DNA of 64,000 nt from NCBI GenBank assembly GCA_002733705.1, contig NVWP01000002.1, forward strand, positions 18,341-82,340. Reading direction: 5' to 3'. Of this stretch, positions 1-8,607 are shown piece after piece. The position numbers were made by a program, and so were the translations under genes. A model generated the notes under the pieces. That model did no database searches. It was not told the DNA's origin and saw only the letters and a list, made by a program, of their open reading frames with translations. The stretch comes from Henriciella sp. (GTDB lineage: Bacteria; Pseudomonadota; Alphaproteobacteria; Caulobacterales; Hyphomonadaceae). Position 1 is the first letter of the stretch, and every line of letters starts with the position of its first letter.

Positions 1-566
1 GCGATCATTGCCTGAACGACCTGCTCTACCGTCACAGACGCGGCCAGCTTGGCGCCGAGGTGAGCGCTGTCGTTTCAAACCATGAGGATGCGCGCTGGCT
101 GGCCGAGCGCCATGAGCTTGATTTCCATCATGTGCCCGTCACCCCGGAGACAAAGCAGGAGGCCGAGGCGCGCCTTCTGGGCCTTGTCGAGGCAACGCAG
201 AGCGATTTCGTTGTGCTTGCCCGCTATATGCAGGTCCTGTCCGATGATCTGTCACGCGCGCTGGAAGGGCGGTGTATCAATATCCATCACTCCTTCCTGC
301 CGAGCTTCAAGGGCGCGCGGCCCTATCATCAGGCCCACCGGCGCGGGGTGAAGCTGATCGGCGCGTCGGCGCACTATGTCACCGCCGATCTCGATGAGGG
401 GCCGATCATTGCGCAGGATGTCTCCCCGGTCGATCACCGTATGACGCCGCAGCGCATGGCGGAAATCGGCCGCGACATTGAAGCGCGTGTCCTCTCGCGC
501 GCGGTTACGGCACATGCAGAAGGGCGGGTTTTCCTGAACGGACTGCGGACGGTGGTATTCGAATGA
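1..566 (+). CDS. purU: Formyltetrahydrofolate deformylase PurU (5' truncated)
   Basis: Hydrolyses 10-formyl-THF to THF and formate, feeding formate to PurT and balancing one-carbon pools in the cytoplasm. The frame is open from base 3 and reads DHCLNDLLYR, the usual PurU segment at the start of the formyltransferase domain. The N-terminal ACT domain therefore lies outside the window, and the GTG at 60 is internal. The C-terminal formyltransferase fold is complete: INIHHSFLPSFKGA carries the Asn-His catalytic pair, and ADLDEGPI supplies the catalytic Asp. The stop overlaps the next gene by ATGA, so translation is probably coupled. The homologous formyltransferases PurN and Fmt lack this VSNHED context and the ACT-type upstream segment. 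Confidence 0.93.
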   Translation, partial: DHCLNDLLYRHRRGQLGAEVSAVVSNHEDARWLAERHELDFHHVPVTPETKQEAEARLLGLVEATQSDFVVLARYMQVLSDDLSRALEGRCINIHHSFLPSFKGARPYHQAHRRGVKLIGASAHYVTADLDEGPIIAQDVSPVDHRMTPQRMAEIGRDIEARVLSRAVTAHAEGRVFLNGLRTVVFE

Positions 567-1006
567 GCGCTGAGCACACAAGTTTCATGCGCCGGGCGAT
601 TGAACTTGCCCGGGCCCAGCATGGTCGGACCGGGGCGAACCCGGCTGTGGGCTGCGTGCTCGTCTCTGCGGCCGGCAAACGCCTGTCAGAGGGCGCGACC
701 GGCGATGGCGGGCGTCCGCATGCCGAGCAGCTGGCGCTTACCGCGATCGAAGGAAAGCTGCCGCCTGGCACGACTGCCTATGTCACGCTGGAGCCCTGCC
801 TTGAGCGGTCGACGGGGGAAGCGGCCTGTTCTTCCCGTCTGATCGATGCGGGCATCAGCAAGGTGTTCATCGCGGTCATGGACCGTCACCCCAAGGGGGC
901 GGGCGGCAAGGCGGCCATAGAGGCCGCGGGAATTGAGGTCGAGACAGGCTTTCTCGAAGAGGACGCCGCAGGCCTCTATGAGGACTTCTTCGCCTCGCTC
1001 GGCTGA
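563..1006 (+). CDS. Stand-alone RibD-type pyrimidine deaminase domain
   Basis: A 147-residue zinc-dependent deaminase of the cytidine/deoxycytidylate superfamily, closest to the N-terminal half of RibD. Zinc ligands are His53 (HAE motif, with Glu55 as proton shuttle), Cys79 and Cys89 (TLEPC then a second Cys nine residues on). RibD is normally about 360 residues with a C-terminal reductase; here the gene ends after the deaminase, and the following DNA belongs to the opposite-strand glycosyltransferase. It overlaps purU by ATGA. The substrate is uncertain: it could do the deaminase step of riboflavin synthesis alone or act on another pyrimidine or purine. The 3' end overlaps the convergent gene by 31 bases. 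Confidence 0.82.
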   Translation: MSAEHTSFMRRAIELARAQHGRTGANPAVGCVLVSAAGKRLSEGATGDGGRPHAEQLALTAIEGKLPPGTTAYVTLEPCLERSTGEAACSSRLIDAGISKVFIAVMDRHPKGAGGKAAIEAAGIEVETGFLEEDAAGLYEDFFASLG

Positions 1007-1770
1007 GCTTCTTTCATGTAGAAGGGCGCGCGCGGGTCATTCCATTCGGCAGCGATGCCGGGCTGGCCGCGGCGCACCAGCCAGAACATGCCGACCAGGT
1101 CGCCGGTCCCGGCCCCGAGACGTCCTAGAAAGCCGTATTTCGAGCTGCCATGCCAGCGGCGCCGGTCATTCACCCGCTCTTCGCGCACCTCCCATCCGGC
1201 CCGTTTCATGAGGGCGGGAAGAAAGCGGTGCATCGAGGCGAAATAGGGAAGTTCGCGGAAGGCATCGGTCCGCATCAGCTTCCAGCCGCAGCCTGTATCG
1301 GTGGCGTCATCGCGCAGCATGAAGCGCCGAACGCCATTGGCGACACGCGACTGCAGCCATTTGAAGCCGCTATCATTGCGGCTGTTGCGCTTGCCCGCGA
1401 TGAGGCCGAGCCGGCCGGTATGGCCCGGCGCGACAATCTCGGCCCAGAGGCGTTTTGTGTCGGCGATATCGTTCTGGCCGTCGCCGTCCAGAAGCTGGGT
1501 CCAGCGTCCGTTCACCTCACGCAGGCCTGTCATGAGCGCTGCGGACTTGCCGGCCCGCACGACATGGGTGCGCACGATAACGCGGTCCGGGTGGGCGGTT
1601 CTTGCCTCTTCAAGCTCAGCCGCTGTGGTGTCGGCGGAGCAATCGTTCACGCAGACAATTTCATAGTCGATCCCGGCAAGCGCGCCGTGAATTTCGTCGA
1701 GCAGCGGCAGGACATTTCCGGCTTCGTTGTAGAATGGGATGAGAACGCTGAGGTCGCGCGATTGCGTCAC
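976..1770 (-). CDS. Family 2 glycosyltransferase (dolichol-phosphate mannosyltransferase type)
   Basis: A 264-residue GT2/GT-A enzyme that should move a sugar from a nucleotide donor to a lipid carrier or envelope acceptor. The N-terminus LSVLIPFYNE is the classic GT2 opening, with an Asp in VNDCS near residue 43 and the metal-binding DGDGQN at residues 95-100. No membrane segment is evident, unlike GtrB or ArnC types with two C-terminal helices. The GTG start overlaps the zapA stop as GTGA, so it is probably co-translated with zapA. Donor and acceptor cannot be read from sequence. Its 3' end runs 31 bases into the convergent deaminase gene. Confidence 0.85.
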   Translation of the reverse strand: MTQSRDLSVLIPFYNEAGNVLPLLDEIHGALAGIDYEIVCVNDCSADTTAAELEEARTAHPDRVIVRTHVVRAGKSAALMTGLREVNGRWTQLLDGDGQNDIADTKRLWAEIVAPGHTGRLGLIAGKRNSRNDSGFKWLQSRVANGVRRFMLRDDATDTGCGWKLMRTDAFRELPYFASMHRFLPALMKRAGWEVREERVNDRRRWHGSSKYGFLGRLGAGTGDLVGMFWLVRRGQPGIAAEWNDPRAPFYMKEAQPSEAKKSS

Positions 1771-2072
1771 TGGCCGGCCTCAATGCGTTCCGCGAGGGCC
1801 CGGATCCGTGCGGCAGCATCGCCAATGGCAGCAGCGGCCCTGTCAGCCCCCGCAATGGCGGGCGTGGCCGATTTTGCTTCATCGAGCTCATCAAGCAGCG
1901 CGAGCGCGGCGATCAGCAGAAGTTTCTCCTCACCGATATCGCCCACGGCCTCGGCGATCTGGCGCACGCGCACATCGAGATCCTTTGAGAGATCGACCAG
2001 ACGTGCTTCCTGGCCGGGCGCGCAGGCGACCGAATAGAGCTTGCCCTGTATGGTGATATCGGCCTTGGCCAT
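1767..2072 (-). CDS. zapA: Cell division protein ZapA
   Basis: A 101-residue FtsZ-associated protein that promotes bundling of Z-ring filaments at midcell. The N-terminal beta strand (ADITIQGKLYSVAC) and the following DLDVRVRQIAEAVGDIGEEK segment with LLLIAALALLDEL are characteristic of ZapA; the C-terminus is a long Ala-rich helix suited to the dimeric coiled coil. It starts within the stop of the DUF4164 gene (one-base TGATG overlap) and overlaps the glycosyltransferase start, so three genes form one leftward unit. The alphaproteobacterial 6S RNA often found near zapA is not visible here. Confidence 0.88.
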   Translation of the reverse strand: MAKADITIQGKLYSVACAPGQEARLVDLSKDLDVRVRQIAEAVGDIGEEKLLLIAALALLDELDEAKSATPAIAGADRAAAAIGDAAARIRALAERIEAGQ

Positions 2073-2347
2073 CAGGCTTCCTTCTCGCGGTTCAGCGCGG
2101 CGCGCACTTCTTCGATGGCAGATCCCAGCGCTGCAGACGCCTCATCCGCGAGGGCCTGCAACTGTTTCTCGCGCGCCATGGAGGCGTCGAGATCTTCAGC
2201 AAGCCGAGCCCGGTCGGCGACCATGGCGGCGAGTTCCCGGCGTGCAAGGCCGGGGTCGCCTGCGGTCTCGAAAAGCCCCTCAAGTGCATCTTCAAGACGT
2301 GAGAGGGCGTCGTCGAGTTCCTGGCTGGCTGATTGAAATTTATCCAT
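2072..2347 (-). CDS. DUF4164 family coiled-coil protein
   Basis: A 91-residue, almost wholly helical protein beginning MDKFQSASQELDDAL. Heptad-like Leu/Ala spacing and abundant Glu/Arg predict one long coiled coil. Small proteins of this type (DUF4164) precede zapA in many alphaproteobacteria, which suggests a division-linked role, but no biochemical function is established. The ATG at 2347 is preferred to a possible upstream start at 2410, because the extra 21 residues do not look like the family and would run into the tkt promoter region. Confidence 0.78.
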   Translation of the reverse strand: MDKFQSASQELDDALSRLEDALEGLFETAGDPGLARRELAAMVADRARLAEDLDASMAREKQLQALADEASAALGSAIEEVRAALNREKEA

Positions 2348-2390
2348 CACAATTTCCGATAGCAGGATGCAGCCCTGCGTGCCAAGCTGG

Positions 2391-2414
2391 TTGACAGCCA
2401 AGCCCGGCAACGTC
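2391..2414 (+). promoter_or_regulatory. Possible tkt promoter
   Basis: TTGACAG at 2391-2397 matches the -35 consensus. A weak GCAACGTC-like -10 follows at 2407-2414 with a short spacer of nine bases. It lies about 33 bases before the tkt ATG, in the divergent gap between DUF4164 and tkt. The match is marginal. Confidence 0.27.
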
Positions 2415-2446
2415 CAAAGCGTTTCGCAAAATCATGAGGGTGTATT

Positions 2447-4417
2447 ATGGCGGTTGAACACAAGGATATGGCCAATGCCATCCGCGCGCTTTCCATGGAC
2501 GCGGTGGAGCAGGCGAAGTCCGGGCATGTCGGTCTTCCACTGGGCATGGCGGATGTCGCGACCATTTTGTGGACCCGTTACCTGAAACATGATCCGGCCG
2601 ATCCCTTCTGGCCTGACCGCGACCGCTTCGTCCTGTCGGCGGGCCACGGCTCGATGCTGATCTACTCTCTCCTGCATCTGACGGGCTATGATAGTGTCAG
2701 CCGCGACGATATCCGCAATTTCCGCCAGCTGGGCGGCAAGACTCCGGGCCACCCGGAGAATTTCGTGACACGGGGCGTTGAGACGACCACCGGCCCGCTT
2801 GGGCAGGGCATTGCGACGGCTGTCGGCATGGCGATTGCCGAACGCCACCTCAATGCGCGCTTTGGCGACGACCTGGTCGACCACAAGACCTGGGTCATCG
2901 CGGGCGATGGCTGCCTCATGGAAGGTATCAGCCAGGAAGCGATCACGCTGGCTGGCCATATGAAGCTGAACAAACTGGTCGTCCTGTTCGACGACAATGC
3001 CGTGACCATTGATGGCGGGACGGATCTTGCCGATTCGACCGACCAGTGCATGCGGTTCGAGGCGGCCGGCTGGATCACCAGGCGCATCGACGGGCACAAT
3101 ACCGAAGAGATCCATGAGGCCCTCAGCTGGGCGCAGAGCCAGGACAAGCCGGTCATGATCGCCTGCAAGACGATCATCGGCTATGGCGCCCCGACCATTG
3201 CCGGTACCGGCAAGGCGCATGGCGGCCCCTATGGCGCGGATGAGATTGCCGGCATCCGCAAGAATATCGGCTGGGATCATGAGCCCTTCATGGTGCCGGA
3301 CGAGATTGCCGACGCCTGGAAGCGCGAAGGCGCGCATGCCGCGAGCCAGCATGGCGAATGGAAAAAGCGCCGGGACGCCTCCGCCAAAAAGGGTGCGTTC
3401 GATGCGGCCATGGCGGGTGAGCTTGGCGATATTGAAGCCATCGTCCGCGCCCACAAACAGGATGTCGTCGACAGCGGCAAGGATGATGCGACCCGCAAAT
3501 GGTCAGGCGCGGTGCTTGAGAAACTCACCGCCTCCATCCCGGAAATGATTGGCGGCTCGGCTGACCTGTCGGGCTCCAACAATACAAAGGCGAAATGCCA
3601 GGAGCCGATGACGCCGGACAATTGGGGCGGGCGCTATATCCATTATGGCGTGCGCGAGCATGGCATGGCAGCCGCGATGAACGGTATGGCCCTGCACAAG
3701 GGCATCATCCCTTATTCTGGCACCTTCCTCGTCTTTGCCGACTATTCGCGCGCGGCGATCCGTCTTGGCGCGCTGATGGGTGAACGGGTCATCCATGTGA
3801 TGACCCATGATTCCATCGGTCTTGGCGAAGACGGCCCGACCCACCAGCCGGTCGAGCATGTCGCCAGCCTGCGGGCCATGCCGAACATGCATGTCTTCCG
3901 CCCTGCGGACGGCGTCGAAACGGCCGAATGCTGGGAACTGGCGCTGAAGAAGACAGATGGCCCGTCGACCATGGCGCTTACCCGTCAGACGGTTGGCAGC
4001 GTGCGCAAGGCGCATACCGACGAGAACCTGTCGGCCAAGGGCGGCTATGTCCTCTCTTCCGGCGATGGCGAGGAAAAGATTGTCCTCATCGCGACGGGCT
4101 CCGAGGTCGATATCGCCGTGCAGGCGCAGGAGATGCTGCGCGAGGCGGGGATCAGCGCGCGCGTGGTGTCCATGCCGTGCATGGAGCTGTTCGCCGAGCA
4201 GACACCTGCCTATCAGGAAGAGACGCTGGGCAAGGACCTGCCGCGAGTGGTGGTCGAAGCCGGGGTCCGCTTTGGCTGGGACCGCTGGATCGGCGCGCGC
4301 GGCGGCTTTGTCGGCATGGACAGCTTCGGCGCCAGCGCCCCCTATCAGGACCTCTATGAGCGCTTCGGCATCACACCGGAAGCGGTGGCAGAGATGGCAA
4401 GGTCGCTCGTTTCCTGA
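2447..4417 (+). CDS. tkt: Transketolase
   Basis: A full-length 656-residue thiamine-diphosphate enzyme transferring two-carbon ketol units in the pentose phosphate pathway (xylulose-5-P with ribose-5-P or erythrose-4-P). Visible motifs are GPLGQG at 116-121, the ThDP/Mg site GDGCLMEG at 153-160, the phosphate-binding HGGPYG, and the pyrimidine-domain segment GEDGPTHQPVEH. All three domains are present and the length is typical. The ATG at 2447 starts the usual VEHKDMANAIRALSMDAV N-terminus. It stands alone between the zapA unit and the ABA4-like/purT pair. Confidence 0.97.
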   Translation: MAVEHKDMANAIRALSMDAVEQAKSGHVGLPLGMADVATILWTRYLKHDPADPFWPDRDRFVLSAGHGSMLIYSLLHLTGYDSVSRDDIRNFRQLGGKTPGHPENFVTRGVETTTGPLGQGIATAVGMAIAERHLNARFGDDLVDHKTWVIAGDGCLMEGISQEAITLAGHMKLNKLVVLFDDNAVTIDGGTDLADSTDQCMRFEAAGWITRRIDGHNTEEIHEALSWAQSQDKPVMIACKTIIGYGAPTIAGTGKAHGGPYGADEIAGIRKNIGWDHEPFMVPDEIADAWKREGAHAASQHGEWKKRRDASAKKGAFDAAMAGELGDIEAIVRAHKQDVVDSGKDDATRKWSGAVLEKLTASIPEMIGGSADLSGSNNTKAKCQEPMTPDNWGGRYIHYGVREHGMAAAMNGMALHKGIIPYSGTFLVFADYSRAAIRLGALMGERVIHVMTHDSIGLGEDGPTHQPVEHVASLRAMPNMHVFRPADGVETAECWELALKKTDGPSTMALTRQTVGSVRKAHTDENLSAKGGYVLSSGDGEEKIVLIATGSEVDIAVQAQEMLREAGISARVVSMPCMELFAEQTPAYQEETLGKDLPRVVVEAGVRFGWDRWIGARGGFVGMDSFGASAPYQDLYERFGITPEAVAEMARSLVS

Positions 4418-4497
4418 GAGGGTCGCCGTCCGGAATTCGGGTGGAGCAGGGGTCCAAACTGATCTAGGTCTGTGAAAACAGGCTGGGGGAGACGGAG

Positions 4498-4965
4498 ATG
4501 GACTGGAACCTGCTTTACATGCTGATCAACGCGCTGGTGATTCCGGCGTGGCTGCTGCTTTTGCTGGCGCCGGGCTGGCGGACAACTGCGATCGCCGTGC
4601 ATTCGGGCATTTATCCGCTGGCCTATGGTTCGCTTTATACGATCTGCCTGATCGCCTCGATTTTCTTCGGCCAGTCGGCCGAAGGTGTTGGCATGGGGTC
4701 GATTGCGGCGGTTTCGGCGCTGTTCGATCATCCAAATGGCGTCATCGTTGGCTGGTCGCACTATCTGGTTTTCGATCTTTTTGTCGGAGCCTGGATCGGG
4801 CGCGATTCGCGGCGCCGCGCCATTCCGCACCTCGCGGCCGCGCCCTGTATTCTGGCGAGCTTCCTGTTCGGGCCGGTGGGGCTTCTGGCCTATATGCTGG
4901 TGCGGATTTCGCGCGGCGAGGGGATCAGCCTGTTCGAGACTCCAGAGGAGACGCCGCGCCCATGA
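4498..4965 (+). CDS. ABA4-like (DUF4281) membrane protein
   Basis: A 155-residue integral membrane protein with about four hydrophobic segments (near residues 5-25, 35-60, 80-100 and 112-135). The sequence pattern, including the [29 protein letters not shown]-type core around residues 75-100, matches the ABA4-like family, named after a plant protein needed for neoxanthin formation. Its bacterial role is not established, and no carotenoid gene is nearby. The stop overlaps the purT ATG (ATGA), so the two are likely co-translated even though no functional link is obvious. Confidence 0.75.
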   Translation: MDWNLLYMLINALVIPAWLLLLLAPGWRTTAIAVHSGIYPLAYGSLYTICLIASIFFGQSAEGVGMGSIAAVSALFDHPNGVIVGWSHYLVFDLFVGAWIGRDSRRRAIPHLAAAPCILASFLFGPVGLLAYMLVRISRGEGISLFETPEETPRP

Positions 4966-6146
4966 CCTCTATTGGAACACCGCTTTCGCCATCTGCGACC
5001 AGGATCATGTTTCTGGGTTCCGGGGAGCTTGGGAAGGAAGTTGTCATCGAGCTGATGCGCCTCGGCGTCGAAGTCGTGGCCTGCGACCGCTATGCCGACG
5101 CGCCGGCCATGCAGGTGGCGCATCGCTCAGCGGTGTTCGACATGACCGACCGTACCGCGCTCCGGAAAGTGGTTGAGGACGAGAAGCCGCATTTCATCGT
5201 GCCCGAAATCGAGGCGATTGCCACGGACGAACTTGCGAAGATCGAAGCGGAGGGGCTTGCGACCGTTATTCCAACGGCGCGGGCAACGCAGCTCACCATG
5301 AACCGCGAAGGCATAAGGCGGCTGGCGGCCGAGGAGCTTGGCCTGCCGACCAGCGCCTATGCCTTTGCCTCTTCGGGCGAGGAGCTGGCAGAGGCGGCAG
5401 ACAGGATTGGCTATCCGGTCTTTGTGAAGCCGGTCATGTCATCCTCCGGGAAAGGCCAGTCCTTTGTGAAATCGGCAGAGGAGATAGGGGCCGCCTGGGA
5501 CACCGCGCTCAATGCAGGCCGCAAGCGCGAGACCCGCGTCATCGTCGAAGGGGCGGTGGATTTTGATTTCGAGATTACTTTTCTCACCGTGCGCGCCGTC
5601 AATGGTACGCATTTCTGCGCGCCTGTGGGCCACAGGCAGGAGAATGGGGATTATGTCGAGAGCTGGCAGCCCCAGCCGATGAGCGATGCGGCGCTGAAAG
5701 CGGCCGAGGACATGGCTCGCAAGGTGACCGATGCGCTGGGCGGGCTCGGCCTTTTCGGGGTGGAGATGTTCGTGAAGGGCGACAAGGTCTGGTTCTCTGA
5801 AGTCAGCCCCCGCCCGCATGATACAGGGCTCGTAACGCTCGCCACGCAGGCGCAGAGCGAGTTTGCCCTGCATGCCCGCGCCATTCTGGGCCTGCCGGTG
5901 GATACCACGCTCCTCACGCCGGGTGCGAGCGCGGTGATCTATGGCGGGGTGGAGGCTGAAGGTGTGGTCTTCGAGGGTCTGGACGAGGCGCTCAGCGTGC
6001 CGGGCAGCGAGCTTCGCCTGTTCGGCAAGCCGGTGAGCTATGAGCGCCGGCGGATGGGGGTGGTTGTGGCGCGGGGAGAGCGAATCGAGACCGCCCGGGA
6101 GCGTGCCCGCGAAGCAGCCGCAAAGGTCCGTGTGCGGGCAAAGTGA
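4962..6146 (+). CDS. purT: Formate-dependent phosphoribosylglycinamide formyltransferase PurT
   Basis: A 394-residue ATP-grasp enzyme that makes formyl-GAR from GAR, formate and ATP, the folate-independent version of purine step 3. The N-terminal fold begins [14 protein letters not shown]; the ATP-grasp body includes [14 protein letters not shown] and the metal-ligand region [14 protein letters not shown]. Length matches E. coli PurT (about 392). The ATG at 4962 overlaps the stop of the ABA4-like gene; longer in-frame starts lie inside that gene and translate to unrelated sequence. Formate could come from PurU, encoded at the window's left edge. Confidence 0.95.
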   Translation: MTSIGTPLSPSATRIMFLGSGELGKEVVIELMRLGVEVVACDRYADAPAMQVAHRSAVFDMTDRTALRKVVEDEKPHFIVPEIEAIATDELAKIEAEGLATVIPTARATQLTMNREGIRRLAAEELGLPTSAYAFASSGEELAEAADRIGYPVFVKPVMSSSGKGQSFVKSAEEIGAAWDTALNAGRKRETRVIVEGAVDFDFEITFLTVRAVNGTHFCAPVGHRQENGDYVESWQPQPMSDAALKAAEDMARKVTDALGGLGLFGVEMFVKGDKVWFSEVSPRPHDTGLVTLATQAQSEFALHARAILGLPVDTTLLTPGASAVIYGGVEAEGVVFEGLDEALSVPGSELRLFGKPVSYERRRMGVVVARGERIETARERAREAAAKVRVRAK

Positions 6147-6190
6147 GCGCGATTTCAGGCGGCGACAGATCAGGTGGGCGAAAATCGCGC
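6147..6190 (+). terminator. Weak inverted repeat after purT
   Basis: GCGCGATTTC at 6147-6156 pairs with GAAAATCGCGC at 6180-6190 (one bulged base, 23-base loop). No U-tract follows, so termination is doubtful. Confidence 0.25.
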
Positions 6191-6242
6191 CTAATTCTGC
6201 ACCTGCCCATGCGGCATAAGCGGTTTCCGGGGGCGGTCATGC

Positions 6243-6271
6243 TGGACGCGAGCGGTCTGGACAGCTAAACC
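6243..6271 (+). promoter_or_regulatory. gap promoter (Caulobacter housekeeping type)
   Basis: TGGACGC at 6243-6249, 14 bases, then GCTAAACC at 6264-6271. This fits the Caulobacter sigma-73 pattern TTGACgS-N10-14-GCTANAWC with one mismatch in each half. It would start transcription about 50 bases before the gap ATG and could drive gap-pgk-fba. Confidence 0.5.
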
Positions 6272-6329
6272 CCGGCGTCAAGAACTCTAGGCGTCTAGCC
6301 TCAAAATTTGCCGGAATGGAGAAGACAAC

Positions 6330-7337
6330 ATGGCAGTTCGTGTAGCCATCAACGGATTTGGCCGGATTGGCCGGAATGTACTGCGTTCGATCCTTGAGTA
6401 TGGACGTGACGATATCGAGATCGTCTCGATCAATGATCTGGGGCCGGTCGAGACCAACGCACACCTTCTGAAATACGATTCGGTCCACGGCACGCTGCCG
6501 ATGGACGTTTCGGTCGATGGCGACACGATCAAGGTTGGCGGCCAGTCCTTCAAGGTGACCGCGATCCGTGACCCGAAAGAGCTGCCGCACAAGGAAAACA
6601 ACGTCGACATCGCCATGGAGTGTACGGGCATCTTCGCCTCCAAGGAAAAGGCGTCTGCCCACCTTGAGGCCGGTGCCAAGCGCGTTCTGGTTTCCGCCCC
6701 CGCCGCAGGTGCCGACAAGACCATCGTCTATGGCGTGAACCATGAGACGCTGACCAAAGAGGACCTCGTCGTCTCCAACGCGTCCTGCACGACCAACTGC
6801 CTCTCGCCGGTCGCAAAGGTGCTGAACGACACGATCGGTATCGAGAAAGGGATCATGACCACGATCCACTCCTATACCGGCGACCAGCCCACGCTGGATG
6901 CCATGCACAAGGACCTCTATCGCGGCCGTGCGGCTGCGATGTCGATGATCCCGACCTCGACCGGCGCAGCCAAGGCTGTGGGCCTCGTCCTGCCGGAACT
7001 CAACGGCAAGCTCGATGGCTTCGCGATGCGTGTGCCGACGCCGAACGTGTCTGTGGTGGACCTCAAATTCATCGCCAAGCGCGACACGACGGTCGAAGAG
7101 ATCAATGACGCGATCCGCAAGGCTGCCGATGGCCCGCTCAAGGGTGTGCTCGGCTATACCGATGCGCCGAACGTCTCCATCGACTTCAACCACAATCCGC
7201 ACTCGTCGGTCTTCCACATGGACCAGACCAAGGTGATGGACGGCAATATGGTGTCGATCCTGTCCTGGTATGACAATGAGTGGGGTTTCTCCACACGCAT
7301 GAGCGATACCGCCATCGCGATGTCGAAACTTATCTAG
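6330..7337 (+). CDS. gap: Glyceraldehyde-3-phosphate dehydrogenase, type I
   Basis: A 335-residue NAD(P)-dependent enzyme interconverting glyceraldehyde-3-P and 1,3-bisphosphoglycerate. The Rossmann motif [10 protein letters not shown] lies at residues 7-16 and the catalytic [10 protein letters not shown] places nucleophile Cys153; the His partner is in [11 protein letters not shown] good ribosome site (GGAGAAG) sits five bases before the ATG. It opens the gap-pgk-fba glycolytic/gluconeogenic run, 27 bases ahead of pgk, with a recognisable promoter upstream. Confidence 0.97.
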   Translation: MAVRVAINGFGRIGRNVLRSILEYGRDDIEIVSINDLGPVETNAHLLKYDSVHGTLPMDVSVDGDTIKVGGQSFKVTAIRDPKELPHKENNVDIAMECTGIFASKEKASAHLEAGAKRVLVSAPAAGADKTIVYGVNHETLTKEDLVVSNASCTTNCLSPVAKVLNDTIGIEKGIMTTIHSYTGDQPTLDAMHKDLYRGRAAAMSMIPTSTGAAKAVGLVLPELNGKLDGFAMRVPTPNVSVVDLKFIAKRDTTVEEINDAIRKAADGPLKGVLGYTDAPNVSIDFNHNPHSSVFHMDQTKVMDGNMVSILSWYDNEWGFSTRMSDTAIAMSKLI

Positions 7338-7364
7338 ACACCCCTTCACGCAAGGAGCGTCCCC

Positions 7365-8573
7365 ATGTCCGACTTCAGACGGATCGAGGATATCGAGGAC
7401 CTGGCCCTGAAGACGGCGCTCGTCCGCGTCGACTTCAACGTGCCGGTCGACGATGCCGGCAAGGTGACCGACGATACGCGGCTGCGCGCCGCGCTGCCGA
7501 CGGTTCAGTATCTCACCAATAAGGGCGCCAAGGTTGCGCTTCTGGCCCACTTTGGTCGCCCCAAGGGTGAGGTAAAACCAGAGCTTAGCCTGAAGCCGGT
7601 GGCCGAGGCCTTCTCCGGCGTCCTCGGCGCGCCGGTCGGCTTTGCGTCCGATTGTGTTGGCGAGGCGGCCGAGAACGCCCTGGCCTCCATCCAGGGCGGC
7701 GGCGTTGTCCTGCTGGAGAACACGCGGTTCAAGCCGGGTGAGACCAAGAATGACGACACGCTCGCCGATGGGATGGCCAAGCTTGGCGACGTTTACGTCA
7801 ATGACGCCTTTTCTGCCGCGCACCGGGCACACGTCTCCACAGAGGGGCTTGCCCGGCGCCTTCCGGCCTATGCCGGCAAGGCGATGCAGCGCGAACTCGA
7901 TGCGCTTGAAGCGGCGCTCGGCAGCCCTGAGCGCCCGGTTCTTGCCGTGGTGGGCGGGGCGAAGGTTTCGACCAAGATCGACCTGTTGAAGAACCTTGTT
8001 TCCAAGGTCGACGCACTCGCCATTGGCGGCGGCATGGCGAACACCTTCCTCGCGGCGCGCGGCCATTCTGTCGGCAAGTCGCTGTGTGAGCATGACCTGA
8101 CCGACACCTGCCGTGAGATAGAGAAGAACGCGGCCGCGTCCGGGTGCGATATCCTCCTGCCGCAGGATGTGGTCGTGGCGAAGGAATTCGCCGCCAATGC
8201 AGACCATCGCATCTGCTCGACTGGTGAAGTTGCCGACAATGAGATGATCCTGGATGCCGGGCCGCAATCGGTGGGTATTCTTGCGATCGCCATGGATGCG
8301 GCCAAGACGCTCGTCTGGAACGGTCCGCTCGGCGCGTTTGAGACTGTGCCCTTCGACAAGGCGACGGTCGAGGCTGCGCGCGCGGCAGCCAGCCGGTGCC
8401 GGGATGGCGAGCTTGTCGCTGTGGCCGGCGGCGGCGACACAGTCGCGGCGCTGAACCATGCCGGTGTCGCAGACGATTTCACCTTTGTTTCGACCGCGGG
8501 CGGCGCCTTCCTGGAATGGATGGAAGGCAAGCCGCTGCCGGGTGTCGAGGCGCTCAAGAAAAACCAGAACTGA
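7365..8573 (+). CDS. pgk: Phosphoglycerate kinase
   Basis: A 402-residue cytoplasmic kinase transferring phosphate between 1,3-bisphosphoglycerate and ADP. The N-terminal substrate loop [11 protein letters not shown], the AHFGRPKGE segment, the hinge region [13 protein letters not shown], and the C-terminal nucleotide loops [13 protein letters not shown] and [10 protein letters not shown] are all present. Length is slightly above the usual 390-400. It lies between gap and fba with no terminator, consistent with co-transcription. Confidence 0.97.
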   Translation: MSDFRRIEDIEDLALKTALVRVDFNVPVDDAGKVTDDTRLRAALPTVQYLTNKGAKVALLAHFGRPKGEVKPELSLKPVAEAFSGVLGAPVGFASDCVGEAAENALASIQGGGVVLLENTRFKPGETKNDDTLADGMAKLGDVYVNDAFSAAHRAHVSTEGLARRLPAYAGKAMQRELDALEAALGSPERPVLAVVGGAKVSTKIDLLKNLVSKVDALAIGGGMANTFLAARGHSVGKSLCEHDLTDTCREIEKNAAASGCDILLPQDVVVAKEFAANADHRICSTGEVADNEMILDAGPQSVGILAIAMDAAKTLVWNGPLGAFETVPFDKATVEAARAAASRCRDGELVAVAGGGDTVAALNHAGVADDFTFVSTAGGAFLEWMEGKPLPGVEALKKNQN

Positions 8574-8607
8574 TCAGATCGCACGACGGGGAAGAGGACC
8601 GCACGAA

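Noticed and set aside
60-566. purU starting at the GTG at 60
   Set aside because: The frame continues to the window's edge and upstream codons encode the conserved DHCLNDLLYR; the gene is truncated by the window, not starting at 60.
2348-2446. 6S RNA between zapA and tkt
   Set aside because: The gap is only about 99 bases and has no long, interrupted hairpin of the 6S type.
4548-4961. An N-terminal extension of purT
   Set aside because: The extra in-frame codons lie in the ABA4-like gene and look like its out-of-frame translation.
6237-8459. A very long open frame (740 codons) on the minus strand opposite gap and pgk
   Set aside because: It is an antisense shadow of two certain genes; GC-rich codon third positions keep the reverse frame open, and its translation is Arg/His-rich with no family match.
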